Source: Bombardia bombarda (Eukaryota > Ascomycota > Sordariomycetes > Sordariales > Lasiosphaeriaceae). From it: 64,000 nucleotides of DNA. This document shows positions 55,086 to 64,000 of the stretch, piece by piece. Location: assembly GCA_030512295.1 (NCBI GenBank), contig JAULSR010000001.1:8083001-8147000 (forward strand), given 5' to 3'. Position numbers and translations under genes: made by a program. The notes beneath the pieces are model-generated. The model did no database searches. It was given only the letters and a program-made list of their open reading frames with translations, and was not told where the DNA came from. The number at the start of each line of letters is the position of its first letter. The stretch's first letter is position 1.

Positions 55086-58000
55086 GACTGCCCCTCAAAG
55101 CTGGACAGACACTCTAAAACGTGCGTTGGGATTGCTTCTTGGTTGGAAGGAGGGAAAGGTAATGATAATAAGATTGGGGTCCGCGTGGATGCAAGGACTT
55201 TGCATTGCCCTACCGGATAGGGTATCATGATGACATACTTAGTTGGATAAATGACTGGACTTTGTGTGTTCGCCCGTTTGCTGATGGTCTGGGCTGGGGG
55301 TACACACCACACACCCCTCACAGAGGAGGGGAGGGACCGCGCCGCCGCCACTTCAAGAGCCTCCCTCCCACGCGCCCAAAATCCATCGGTTTTGGTGTGT
55401 ACGTCCGAGGTGTCTAAGACAGAGGGGGGAAGGGGGACGAAAAGGACAGACAGGATGATGCTGCTCCACTCTTTTCTCTTACCTAAGGAAGGTCCTGGCG
55501 TCATCATTGTCATCCCCCTCATCTCTTTTGCTTTTTCCGTTTTATTCACTTGGTGTGAGCTGTTCAGAGTTTGATTTTTATCTGCTACTTTTTTTTGTCT
55601 CTTTCCCACTTGTTTAGCATGCATAGCATCGTTTTGCTCGTTTTGCTCATTTACTTGTTCTGCCCTGCTCTTTGCTCTCCTTCTTTTATTCGCTTTTCCT
55701 CTCTTGGCTCGGTATAACCCTTCTCCATTTTTGTATATAACGAGACCGTAACGACAACATCAACGACAACTGGGCTTGGGGAGGCAATGACGTTCTCAAA
55801 AGATTGCATTATAGAAAGGGGTCTGGGTGGGGGTGTTTTTAGTCCTGCTTTCCGGTTCCTCTTTTTCCTCTTCTTTAAGCTCCGCTTACCTACCTAGGCT
55901 ATTTTTTTTCTCGGTTTATAAACAAAAGATACTATGGATCATCATCGGGAAAGCATATTAGACAGACTGAACGCAAGCAATTGTCGGGCGGGAGATATCT
56001 GGATCGGAAGGTGACGGGACGGCCGGACTGGACTCGTCTGGACTGGATGAACCTTTAATGGAATATTACCTACGAATATGGACATGAATACAACATGAAT
56101 ATCATGAATGAATTCTTTTCACGTACATCATCGTCAACGGCTGGTGAAAACAAGACTTAGTCGTTCCAAAGTAATGCACCAAAATGCATGGTGATATATT
56201 GGCCTCATCTCAATGAATATTTAACGCCCGAGATAATTGACATTCTATCTGAATAGTGGGAGTTCCTGTTTTCTCTTTGTCTTCCATGTTAGCAATTGAG
56301 CTTGAAAATAAGCCAAATTATCCAACTTGTCATCCTCAGAGTGGGTATGTTTCTCGCCTATCTCTATCATCTACTATTTCTACACACAGCTACTACACCC
56401 AGTTAAGTTCCAATTGAACCAAGACCGTGAGCAGGATAAGCTTCCCAGCCTCGCACATTAGCACCTACCAGCTTTTGAATACGATGAGTAAGATCTGACT
56501 TGACCTAGTCAGCCCTGATCTACTTAGCCTGCATAAGTTCCCTCTAGCCAAGGCTGGGCATAGACTCAATAGGTCCTAGAGAGAGGTGGTATTCCCTTAT
56601 TCGCGGGTTCGGAACGTCGGAACCTTATCTCTCAGTTCTTCTTTCTCCCGGTTCCCTCACGTTCCCCATCAAATATTGCCCTTGTAGGGCTCTTAGTTGA
56701 TTTGAAATCCGGGTCAATCCATGCCCACGTGTGGATGGGTGTATTTTTTTTTTGTTGGGTGTGTGTGTGTTGGGGGTGATTGGTTGGGTGGTATACAGAA
56801 AATTCGGACCGAAGCTTTGTGATACCTCAAACTTCAGCTAGCTATGACGTGGTCTGCGGCAGTATACGGACCGACATGAAGATATTGCTCGTACCCACCA
56901 ATCTAGGTAGGCAAGAGCTGTCTCCCTTAGGCTCGCAGCGGTGATCCCGATGGGTTGGACTCGGCTGGTTCGGGTGGTTGGAACTGATTCCAGAATATCT
57001 TACTGGTTGCCTTACATCGTCTTGCAGACTGGGTGGGTAGATGGTCAGGCACAGCCCGTTGCGATAAGATTGGTACAGGAAGCTTACCTATGTAGAGCGT
57101 ATGTGTGTTGAAGGGTACAAAGAGCTAGAGTTGATTGTCTAGTCAAGAATTCGGCACATGGGATATTTAGATTGAGGTCAGGATGGAGAGAAGTGAGCTT
57201 TCTACCTCAGTGTATATTTAGTACTGACTAGACTTAGGTGCCTAAGTCTGCACTTGGAGTTCTTGACTTCCAGGTCACTAACATGACGTGGGTCATTAAG
57301 AACATCTAATCGATCATTTTGAGGGTACAGCAAGAGAAGGATGACAATCAAAAAGGAAAACATCTTTCCGTTTCTTGGAGGACAATGTGGGCTGATCTAT
57401 CTGACTGTCTCCTAGACTAATACCAACCAAAGCAAATCAACAAGACAAACAAAACAAAACATAGCACGCACTGAGCAAGTTGTTCCACTGTTTCCACCAA
57501 AGTCAAGTAAATACTACACAAGTAAATACGCATACGAAATACTGTATTTCTACCCTTTCTGGTCATAGTCCCACACACCTTTAATCTCTTAACCCAGCCC
57601 ACTGCCCAGCCCAGACCATCCAGGATATTTCAAGTTTGCTATTATTCCTGCTGTTGCAAGAGACGGAAAATATCATACAAACAGCACAAAGCCCACGTAA
57701 GCATGTTTAATTAATACCCTTAATTCTCCAAAGAAGAAGGAGGCCTGAGAAGGAAAGCACCTTGAATTCAAGCTAAGACCAAACCACATCAAACCAAGCA
57801 AGTAAACAAACAAGCAAAACACTTGATATCACAAAACATGACCTTTGCACCATCCATCGATCCACCTACCCCTTGCCGCTCGACGCCCCTATACCTATTA
57901 CCATACTACCTACTATCCTACACCCCATCACTCGTTTCGCCTCAAAAATAGACACACAAACACAAATACACACACACAATTTCCTACCTTGAGTAACCAG

Positions 58001-58335
58001 CAAGACTCGACATACATAAGATACTACTCCCAAACCCGCAAGCTATCCATTCACTCACCGCGCGACACCCTCGCTCCAAGTCCCGGTCTCACCGCGCACG
58101 TCAACGAGGCAGACACTCATTATCAAATTCCGAGTCGTACGTTGAATGACCAAACCGTCCGCCCTGCCTCTACTTTTCCTCCAACTTGAAACCCCTCTCA
58201 ACTTGGATCTGCATCATCCAAACACACTCGTCCAATTATAATGACCTGGTAACAAGCCATTCCGAAAGAATCACCCACAATCCTGCCCAGGTTGTTGCAG
58301 CTACGAACGGGCCGCCGTCAAATCACCCTGCCTCC
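55086..58335. other. 3.2-kb convergent region without a recognised gene
   Basis: Low-GC sequence between the F-box (+) and HDAC (-) 3' ends, with T-rich runs (55588-55594, 56743-56752) and a GT run near 56758-56770. The longest frames (189 codons at 55055-55624 on the minus strand, 114 codons at 57845-58189 on the plus strand) look non-coding. There may be a non-coding RNA or degraded element, but nothing specific is visible. Confidence 0.5.
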
Positions 58336-61300
58336 CTAATACTGCGGCGTCTCAGGAATCTCCCTCTCGCCACCAGCAGTTGTTGTCCCCCTCGAGGGCG
58401 TAACACTAGCAGCAGCCGCGAACGGGATCGCTGACGTAGCCGTAAATACGGGCAGATCCCCACGGCGGATGCCATTAGCATTCGACTGCTGGGGGGTAGC
58501 CACGATATTCGGCGGGAGCCACTGCAAGGGCTGTCCCTGAGTCTGTTGTTGATTATTCTTCTTCCAGGGAGAAGAAACCGGAGTCGGGCCCTCGGGCTGG
58601 TACTGAACAAACATGTCCGCTGATGTCGCCAAAGGTGTGTTAAACATCTGCTTACCGCGGGCGGGGCTGTTCCTAGTGCTTCGAGCCGGACTGCTGCTGC
58701 TGTTGCCCACCGGGGAACTGGCCGGTAGAGGGATGCGCTGCGCTTCGATCGACGGGAATACCGAAGCTACGGGGCCAGGAGTGGAGGGCGGGGCTGCTGC
58801 TGTGGCGGTGGGTGTTGGCAGGTTAACGAGAGTGGTGATTCGATAAGATTCAGGGAAATAGTCCTGGTGCTGCTGCTGAACATGGCGTTCTGGAGATGAG
58901 TGCATCTTCTCTGATACCTCTGAGGCTGGGGGCGTGAAAAAGGGAGTGGTGGTGGCCGTTCTTATTGGTGGTGGTGACGAAGCCGAAATAGATGATGATG
59001 CCTGGCCAGCTGCTACACCTGGGGGTTTATTCTCTTCGAGAGGAGGAGAGGGAGTCGGTGTGCCGACCGAGATAGTACCACCAGCTGCTTTCGCAAGCTG
59101 CTCTCGTGCAAAGCGCTCGCGCTCCCTGGCCTCACGCTGGGCCTTGGTAATCAGGGTGATCTTGATCTTCTTCATATCGTTGGTGAGGCTGTCCATGTCA
59201 TCACCACCCGACTTGTCAGTCGTGGCGGGCTTCATTGTAGACGCGGGCGCAGACACGGACGTAGGCGCGGGAGGAGACACCTGGGGCGGTCTTGCTGTGG
59301 CAGCTCCATTATTAGTGACACTGGGCAATCTCCTCGGCGCCCTTGGTGCGCGCACAACAGCCTCCTTCTTCAGCGGAGCCCGCGTCTTCTTTACCGGCAG
59401 GAGATTGCCGTTGGCAGTCTTAATGCTCATCGATGATTCGGGTCTGACGCTCTGTGACGTATCCGGCCTGGGCCTAGCAGGCAACGGTGGTGGGGGCAAA
59501 TGGACTGACACAGCTGGCTCGACTACAGGCTCCAGCGGTTCGATGCTCTCGGACACAATGGTCGACGCAGCACTAAGTCGCCGACCGTTTTGTCTCGCCG
59601 GTGGCTTTCCGGAGACCTTCTCAGCACCAAGAATCGATGTGCCTGCCACAGTCCTTCGTCTGTTCTTGCGCTCGTCTTCAACATCCTCGTCTACCTGCAG
59701 GGCTGGCTTCGCTTTCCGCTCCCGCAGAGCCATTCTTGTGGGGACTCGGTCTCCTGGAACTGGGGGTGCGGGTATACTACCTGGGGGTAGAGACTGGGAC
59801 ATGGCCGACTGTCGGTCCCGACGAGCTCGTGTCGCCTCCGCATTTAAATCCTCGTGCGAACAGCTGTCCGTCTGACGTTCGGCAGGAATGAGAAGCCTGC
59901 TAAGCTCGTTTGTTGCAACTGTCCATGGAGCCTCGGGCGGAGGGGGGGTGGGAGGTCTGTAAGGTTCGTTGAAGCCTCTTGGTAATATACCGGACATGCT
60001 CCTGCGCATCACTTTAGCAGGATTTACAGCCTTTGCCTGGGAAGCCTGCGTCGGTGATGAGTAGGTAGGGGGTGTGACGTTCCGGGGCTGTTTCTTTGGC
60101 TGAACTACTGGTAGACTCATAGTGACTTCCAGCCGTTCAAGCTCAGAAGCAGACCACCACGATGGATCGTATTGCCGGGCTCCTTTCTCAGTAGTAAAAG
60201 AGTCCTTTCGGCCACGTTCTACACCAGACCTCTGGTTCGTTGCAGAGCCTATACCGTTGGAGTCTTGATCCTTGGTTATGGCGCCATCTCCTGCCAGGCC
60301 ACATATGTGGCTCAAGACGCCAGAGCATAGTGCGCGATCGCTGTACCCACCTTCCAGAACGCTGACAACCCGGCCCTCACAGCTTGTTCCCTCTTCGGCG
60401 GCCAACTGCACCACATCACGCGTCAGTCTGGCATAGAACTCGGTTGGCACGTTCACGCTATGTCGTTGCATCCCAGCGCTTTCCCATTCGCTTGCATCGA
60501 AACCTGCCGACAGGAAGACTGCAGCCCTCGAGTTCAAGCCTGCGGCGCGTAGCCGCTCAGTCTGGCCCCTGAGGTAGTTACGCGTCTTCTCGAGGAGAAC
60601 GGAGTACCTCGACTCGTACAGGGCCCAAAACTCGGCCTCTGTATTCCACGGCTGCAGGTGTACATTCCAAATATTCTGACCGTGCGCATTGTCGATACAT
60701 ATGCTGGCATTCTTGACCTTTTCCTCGTCGCCCATCTCGCAGGGATACGAGTTGATATCATGCAGACTAAAGTATCCGATGGACGTCTTCTTCCAAGCAG
60801 CACCGTTTTTGGGCAGGGTGACGCTTCTCGCGTTGTGCTCCCACGTAATAGACTGAGAGCCATCGCCGTGATGCAGGTCAAAGTCGATGATGGCAGCATG
60901 TGTCAGGCCGTGGCTGAGAATAGCATGCATAATGCCGACATGGACGTTGTTGATCCAGCAGAAGCCAGACGGGTACGAGGCAGAGCAGTGATGTCCGGGC
61001 GGGCGAATTGCGACAAAGGCTCGCCGGGGCCCCTGGGGCTGGAAGACGGCGTCAACGGCATCACAGACGCCTCCAAGCGAACCCTCCAGAGCATCCAAAG
61101 ACTCGGCACATAGATATAGATCCCCCTCGTGGAACTTCTTGGGGGTCTCTGCACCAGCACCGCGGTCCATGACTGGACGAACAAGCTCCTTGCCATTCGT
61201 GGCCAGTTTGGCCTCTGCCGACTCGCACATGTTCTTGAGCTCCTCCATCCACTTTTGCCCATGGACATTAGTCACTGTCTGCGACGTGAGAGACAAGCGG

Positions 61301-62172
61301 CGGGTGGTCTTGTGGATCTGAAACGGTATCGAGGGCAGGGGTGTGGACTGCGGGGTGATGTCAAAGGACCCATCCTCATGGCGCTCGCCCAGGCGTACAT
61401 ATGCCGCCGAGACGCCCATCACACAGGCCTTGATCCTCTCGGGACGTTCGACGATGGTGGTGAGGGCGGCGCGTGAGGTCCGGGGGCGGGAGTAGCGATG
61501 GCCATAGCAAGCGTCCTGGAGAACAATCAGGGTCTGGGGCGACAGCTTTGGGTCGATGCTGTGATAGTTCTCGAGCTCCGACTTGAAGTGGTCGCGAGCG
61601 AGCGACTCAGCGGTCGCTGGGGGATGCTCAGGCGACATGCTCCGCCTGAGGGGGGACCTCGAGGCGGCCGAGGGAGACGAGATGTTGACGGAACTGGAGC
61701 GGCGTGATAGTGGCGGAACGCCGCCGTTTGCCGAGTGGAGCGAGTTCATGGAGGCCTTCTTGAGTAGCGTCGGGGTCCCAGAGCGAGACGGTGTGCCGCT
61801 GCCGTTGGCGTTGCCGCTGGAATTAGCAGGGCCAAGCAGCGGGCTTCGCATCGCGCTGCCCGAGCGAGGAGTGCTGCCCGAACGAGGGGTGCTCGGCGGT
61901 CTTGAGATGGTGGGTTTAAAGGGGCTCAGAGGTGAAGGGATCTGAAGTGACCTGGGCGAGCGGGGTGGTCTCGCTGGGGAGTGGGAGGGGGAGGGGGAGG
62001 GGCCCGACGTTTGGATGGAGAGATGCTTCAAAGAGTGCGCCAGGTCGGCGTCTCTAGAGTCTGCAAAAGAGGCTGCATTTTCCCGACCTGCCTCGGGTCC
62101 TTTTTGTTTCCCGGATTGAGCCATGGCTGTCGGCAGTCCCGTGGGCGACGCCATCACAGTGTCCGGGTTCAT
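58336..62172 (-). CDS. hosB: Histone deacetylase, Hos3/HosB type
   Basis: Zn-dependent class II-like lysine deacetylase of the fungal Hos3 group. Single exon, 1278 aa. A Ser/Pro-rich N-terminus of about 200 residues precedes the deacetylase domain (about 210-660): TLIVLQDACYGHRYSRP, IVERPERIKACVMGV, FVAIRPPGHHCSASYPSGFC with the catalytic His pair, AAIIDFDLHHGDGSQSITWE with zinc-binding Asp/His, and FLSAGFDASEWESAGMQRHS with the last zinc Asp. The insert SIGYFSLHDINSYPCEMGDE is characteristic of Hos3. The remaining 600 residues are disordered with basic and Pro-rich patches and a short helical segment (LTNDMKKIKITLITKAQREA). The catalytic residues appear intact, so it should be active. Confidence 0.93.
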   Translation of the reverse strand: MNPDTVMASPTGLPTAMAQSGKQKGPEAGRENAASFADSRDADLAHSLKHLSIQTSGPSPSPSHSPARPPRSPRSLQIPSPLSPFKPTISRPPSTPRSGSTPRSGSAMRSPLLGPANSSGNANGSGTPSRSGTPTLLKKASMNSLHSANGGVPPLSRRSSSVNISSPSAASRSPLRRSMSPEHPPATAESLARDHFKSELENYHSIDPKLSPQTLIVLQDACYGHRYSRPRTSRAALTTIVERPERIKACVMGVSAAYVRLGERHEDGSFDITPQSTPLPSIPFQIHKTTRRLSLTSQTVTNVHGQKWMEELKNMCESAEAKLATNGKELVRPVMDRGAGAETPKKFHEGDLYLCAESLDALEGSLGGVCDAVDAVFQPQGPRRAFVAIRPPGHHCSASYPSGFCWINNVHVGIMHAILSHGLTHAAIIDFDLHHGDGSQSITWEHNARSVTLPKNGAAWKKTSIGYFSLHDINSYPCEMGDEEKVKNASICIDNAHGQNIWNVHLQPWNTEAEFWALYESRYSVLLEKTRNYLRGQTERLRAAGLNSRAAVFLSAGFDASEWESAGMQRHSVNVPTEFYARLTRDVVQLAAEEGTSCEGRVVSVLEGGYSDRALCSGVLSHICGLAGDGAITKDQDSNGIGSATNQRSGVERGRKDSFTTEKGARQYDPSWWSASELERLEVTMSLPVVQPKKQPRNVTPPTYSSPTQASQAKAVNPAKVMRRSMSGILPRGFNEPYRPPTPPPPEAPWTVATNELSRLLIPAERQTDSCSHEDLNAEATRARRDRQSAMSQSLPPGSIPAPPVPGDRVPTRMALRERKAKPALQVDEDVEDERKNRRRTVAGTSILGAEKVSGKPPARQNGRRLSAASTIVSESIEPLEPVVEPAVSVHLPPPPLPARPRPDTSQSVRPESSMSIKTANGNLLPVKKTRAPLKKEAVVRAPRAPRRLPSVTNNGAATARPPQVSPPAPTSVSAPASTMKPATTDKSGGDDMDSLTNDMKKIKITLITKAQREARERERFAREQLAKAAGGTISVGTPTPSPPLEENKPPGVAAGQASSSISASSPPPIRTATTTPFFTPPASEVSEKMHSSPERHVQQQHQDYFPESYRITTLVNLPTPTATAAAPPSTPGPVASVFPSIEAQRIPLPASSPVGNSSSSPARSTRNSPARGKQMFNTPLATSADMFVQYQPEGPTPVSSPWKKNNQQQTQGQPLQWLPPNIVATPQQSNANGIRRGDLPVFTATSAIPFAAAASVTPSRGTTTAGGEREIPETPQY

Positions 62173-62522
62173 TGAGGGAGGCGGGGAGAGCTGCCACCTA
62201 GCAAGATAGCAGAACTAAAGAGGGCGGCGCGCTGCAATGCGCAAACAAAGCTAAAATGCCCTGGCCTGGGTTTCCCGATATTCACGTGTATGTACTTTGT
62301 GGTAGGTCTTGTTAGGAATGTGTATCAAGTGTCTGGGATAAGGTGAAGACGACAGCAACAATTGGTAGGGCTGTTGCGACTCCGTGCACCACGGCGGTAA
62401 GGTGTCGCCCATCAACATGGGATGAAGTCATTCATTCCATGTACGAATATGTAGGTACGTAAGTAACAGACGCTCTTTGGGAACATTTTCGCTCGCGCCC
62501 TGGCCCTGGTGCAATGGACCCC

Positions 62523-62542
62523 CCTAGGTATCAATACCTAGG
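62523..62542. repeat. 9-bp perfect inverted repeat with 2-nt spacer
   Basis: CCTAGGTAT, CA, ATACCTAGG. It lies about 350 bp upstream of the HDAC start and resembles the TAGGTACCT-type palindromes elsewhere in the window. It could be a regulator site or a dispersed intergenic motif. Confidence 0.7.
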
Positions 62543-63660
62543 CCGCCCAGGCAATCCAGGCCTGCCTGCCCCAGCCGGGCAGCGTCCTACGCCAAGCCAA
62601 AGCCGAATGGAAAGTCGCGTCACGCGTCAGGACGTCATAGCAACACCCCTCTTTATAAAGAGCCACGGCTGGGTGAGCTATTTCACGTGATTTTCCATTA
62701 ATTCACGGGATAACATAGACAAGTTGACAAGCCACAGCACAAGCCACAGCACAAGCCACCTGAAGAAAACGATCAGCGTCAAAGCCGCCTCACAAGCTGT
62801 CTGAAAGAGGAAGGTTCTCACGTTGTACCTGCCTCCCTCTTGCCTGCCCCGCCTGCCTCGCAACTCTTTCCTCATGCAATCTGAGGTATCCGTAGAGCAG
62901 TCATTTCATTAATCCCTCTGGAATTCGTCTTCAAAGCATTTCGACTTTCACTTCGTCCTCTTATTCAACTATTCCCATTTGTTCATCACCAGTTCCGTCT
63001 TTCACCAGAGTCTATGCATGTCGTCTTGTTGGCATGTTCCATCGGCATTCAGCTGAGGCAGGTTTGCTGGTGCCAGTGCTGTGGTGAATCAACGAAAGCG
63101 TTGGGCCCGGGGTGCCTGAGGGTGCCTCGGGCCAATCAACGCCAAGAATATTGGCTGCAGAGTGCAGACGCCCCTCCCGCGATGTCCCATTGCATGGTCA
63201 AAATATTCCAGCCCAATCAGATACGGTTAGGAAACACATGGTGCCCCTCAGCCGCACACTTCGGCACATTTTGACATTTTCACCTCGAGATGTTTGACAT
63301 CCATAACGCTTGCTAGGGTAATTCATAATGGCGCTGTCTTCTCATCAGGGCCTTGGCGCGAGGCAGACTTGAGCCAGACATTGCAACTATCCCGGGCCTG
63401 AGCGATTTTCCCGGCCCCTGACAATCAACACCGTCACCGATCCGGGGTTGTTGCGACCCTGTCAACGAATTCGAAAGAGAGCCGGTCGTCCCCCAGTCAT
63501 TCCTAGTGTAGTCGTCCCGCACGACCCGGTGACCGCCACGATAGTGCGATGTGTGATTCGTTGTGTGATTCATTAAAAACAGGCGAGAGAACAGTAGCTC
63601 ATGTTTTATTGCGGCTGAGCGTACTAGCATGGAATGAGAGCAAAGAGCTTGAATACACAC

Positions 63661-63667
63661 TTATATA
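63661..63667 (+). promoter_or_regulatory. putative TATA box of the terminal secreted protein gene
   Basis: TTATATA, about 85 bp before the ATG at 63749. Confidence 0.45.
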
Positions 63668-63748
63668 GTGTGCCGACACTGCCCCCCTAAGCTATCTTGA
63701 AGATTTGTTTACTTACCTCACTTACACCAGTCGTAAACCAAAATCATC

Positions 63749-64000
63749 ATGGCCCCAAAACTGCTATCCGCGCTCATGCTGGCGCACAGCGTGACAGCCA
63801 CCCTCAACCAAGCCATCCACGTCAACGTGATCGCCACCATAGTCGCCGCCGCAGACCCAACCGCCACGAACGACCCGGGCTATCTCGCCTGCTCAGCTGC
63901 CGCTTCTGCCGTCAGCTGGTGCCAAGTCCACAGCTCTCTCCAGACGACCCTGCCAACAGCAACCATACTGGACTGCCTGTGTTGCGAGGCGGGCCAGGAG
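63749..64000 (+). CDS. Secreted Cys-containing protein, N-terminal part (cut by window end)
   Basis: Open frame of 84 codons from ATG at 63749 that runs off the window without a stop. It starts with a signal peptide (MAPKLLSALMLAHSVTATLN), then Ala/Thr-rich sequence (HVNVIATIVAAADPTATNDP) and Cys residues in YLACSAAASAVSWCQVHSSL and LDCLCC. The spacing recalls small secreted Ser/Thr-rich fungal proteins, but I do not recognise the family. A TATA-like box 85 bp upstream supports a real start. Length and C-terminus (GPI anchor or not) lie outside the window. Confidence 0.65.
   Translation, partial: MAPKLLSALMLAHSVTATLNQAIHVNVIATIVAAADPTATNDPGYLACSAAASAVSWCQVHSSLQTTLPTATILDCLCCEAGQE

Larger units (their letters stand above)
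62173..63748. other. intergenic region
   Basis: Between divergent genes (HDAC - and secreted protein +). It contains a perfect inverted repeat (62523-62542) and a CTTTATAAAG TATA-like palindrome at about 62651-62660. The frames at 62678-62875, 63014-63274 and 63313-63660 have no recognisable features. Confidence 0.5.

Noticed and set aside
58934..59875. 313-codon plus-strand frame opposite the HDAC gene
   Set aside because: Lies opposite the Pro/Ser-rich disordered tail; composition explained by the antisense of that tail.

Overview
This is a 64 kb piece of a filamentous ascomycete nuclear genome (Pezizomycotina, most likely Sordariomycetes). The evidence is genes with few short introns (mostly 50-110 nt) and GT..AG borders, GC-rich coding sequence, AT-richer intergenic DNA of 0.3-3.5 kb, and fungal families such as AreB-type GATA factors, DUF3176 membrane proteins, WSC proteins, Hos3 deacetylase and Arp9. 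I support 22 protein-coding genes. No rRNA, intact tRNA, CRISPR array, recognisable transposon or secondary-metabolite core enzyme was seen.

Left part (1-16 kb): glutaminase subunit of PLP synthase (PDX2/SNO), a DUF3176 membrane protein, a D-amino-acid oxidase whose frame is broken in G:C runs, ALG3 mannosyltransferase, an EIF1AD-like protein, an MFS transporter and a Pyp1-like HAD phosphatase. Middle (16-33 kb): a run of minus-strand genes, several secreted: WSC protein, type-B carboxylesterase, aprataxin/Hnt3 DNA repair hydrolase, Thr-rich secreted protein, a frameshifted alpha/beta hydrolase and a large GRAM/VASt sterol-transfer-type protein. Right part (33-64 kb): Atg38/NRBF2-like MIT protein, AreB GATA factor with a long polyQ tail, KRR1, a PTS1-bearing medium-chain dehydrogenase, ARP9, an RNF216-like RBR ubiquitin ligase with hydrophobic segments inside the RBR, an F-box protein, Hos3 histone deacetylase, and the start of a small secreted Cys-containing protein cut by the window end.

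The genes do not form one pathway. They are mainly housekeeping (PLP synthesis, N-glycosylation, ribosome biogenesis, chromatin remodelling, DNA repair) mixed with secreted or accessory functions. Two products point to the peroxisome: the dehydrogenase ends in SKL, and the oxidase would end in AKL if its last frameshift is corrected. The points most worth a second look are four apparent one-base losses in G:C homopolymers in just two genes, the cassette exon and alternative start potential of areB, the membrane segments in the RBR ligase, and an ALG3 intron that seems to use a GC donor. I did not find a convincing wholly new system.
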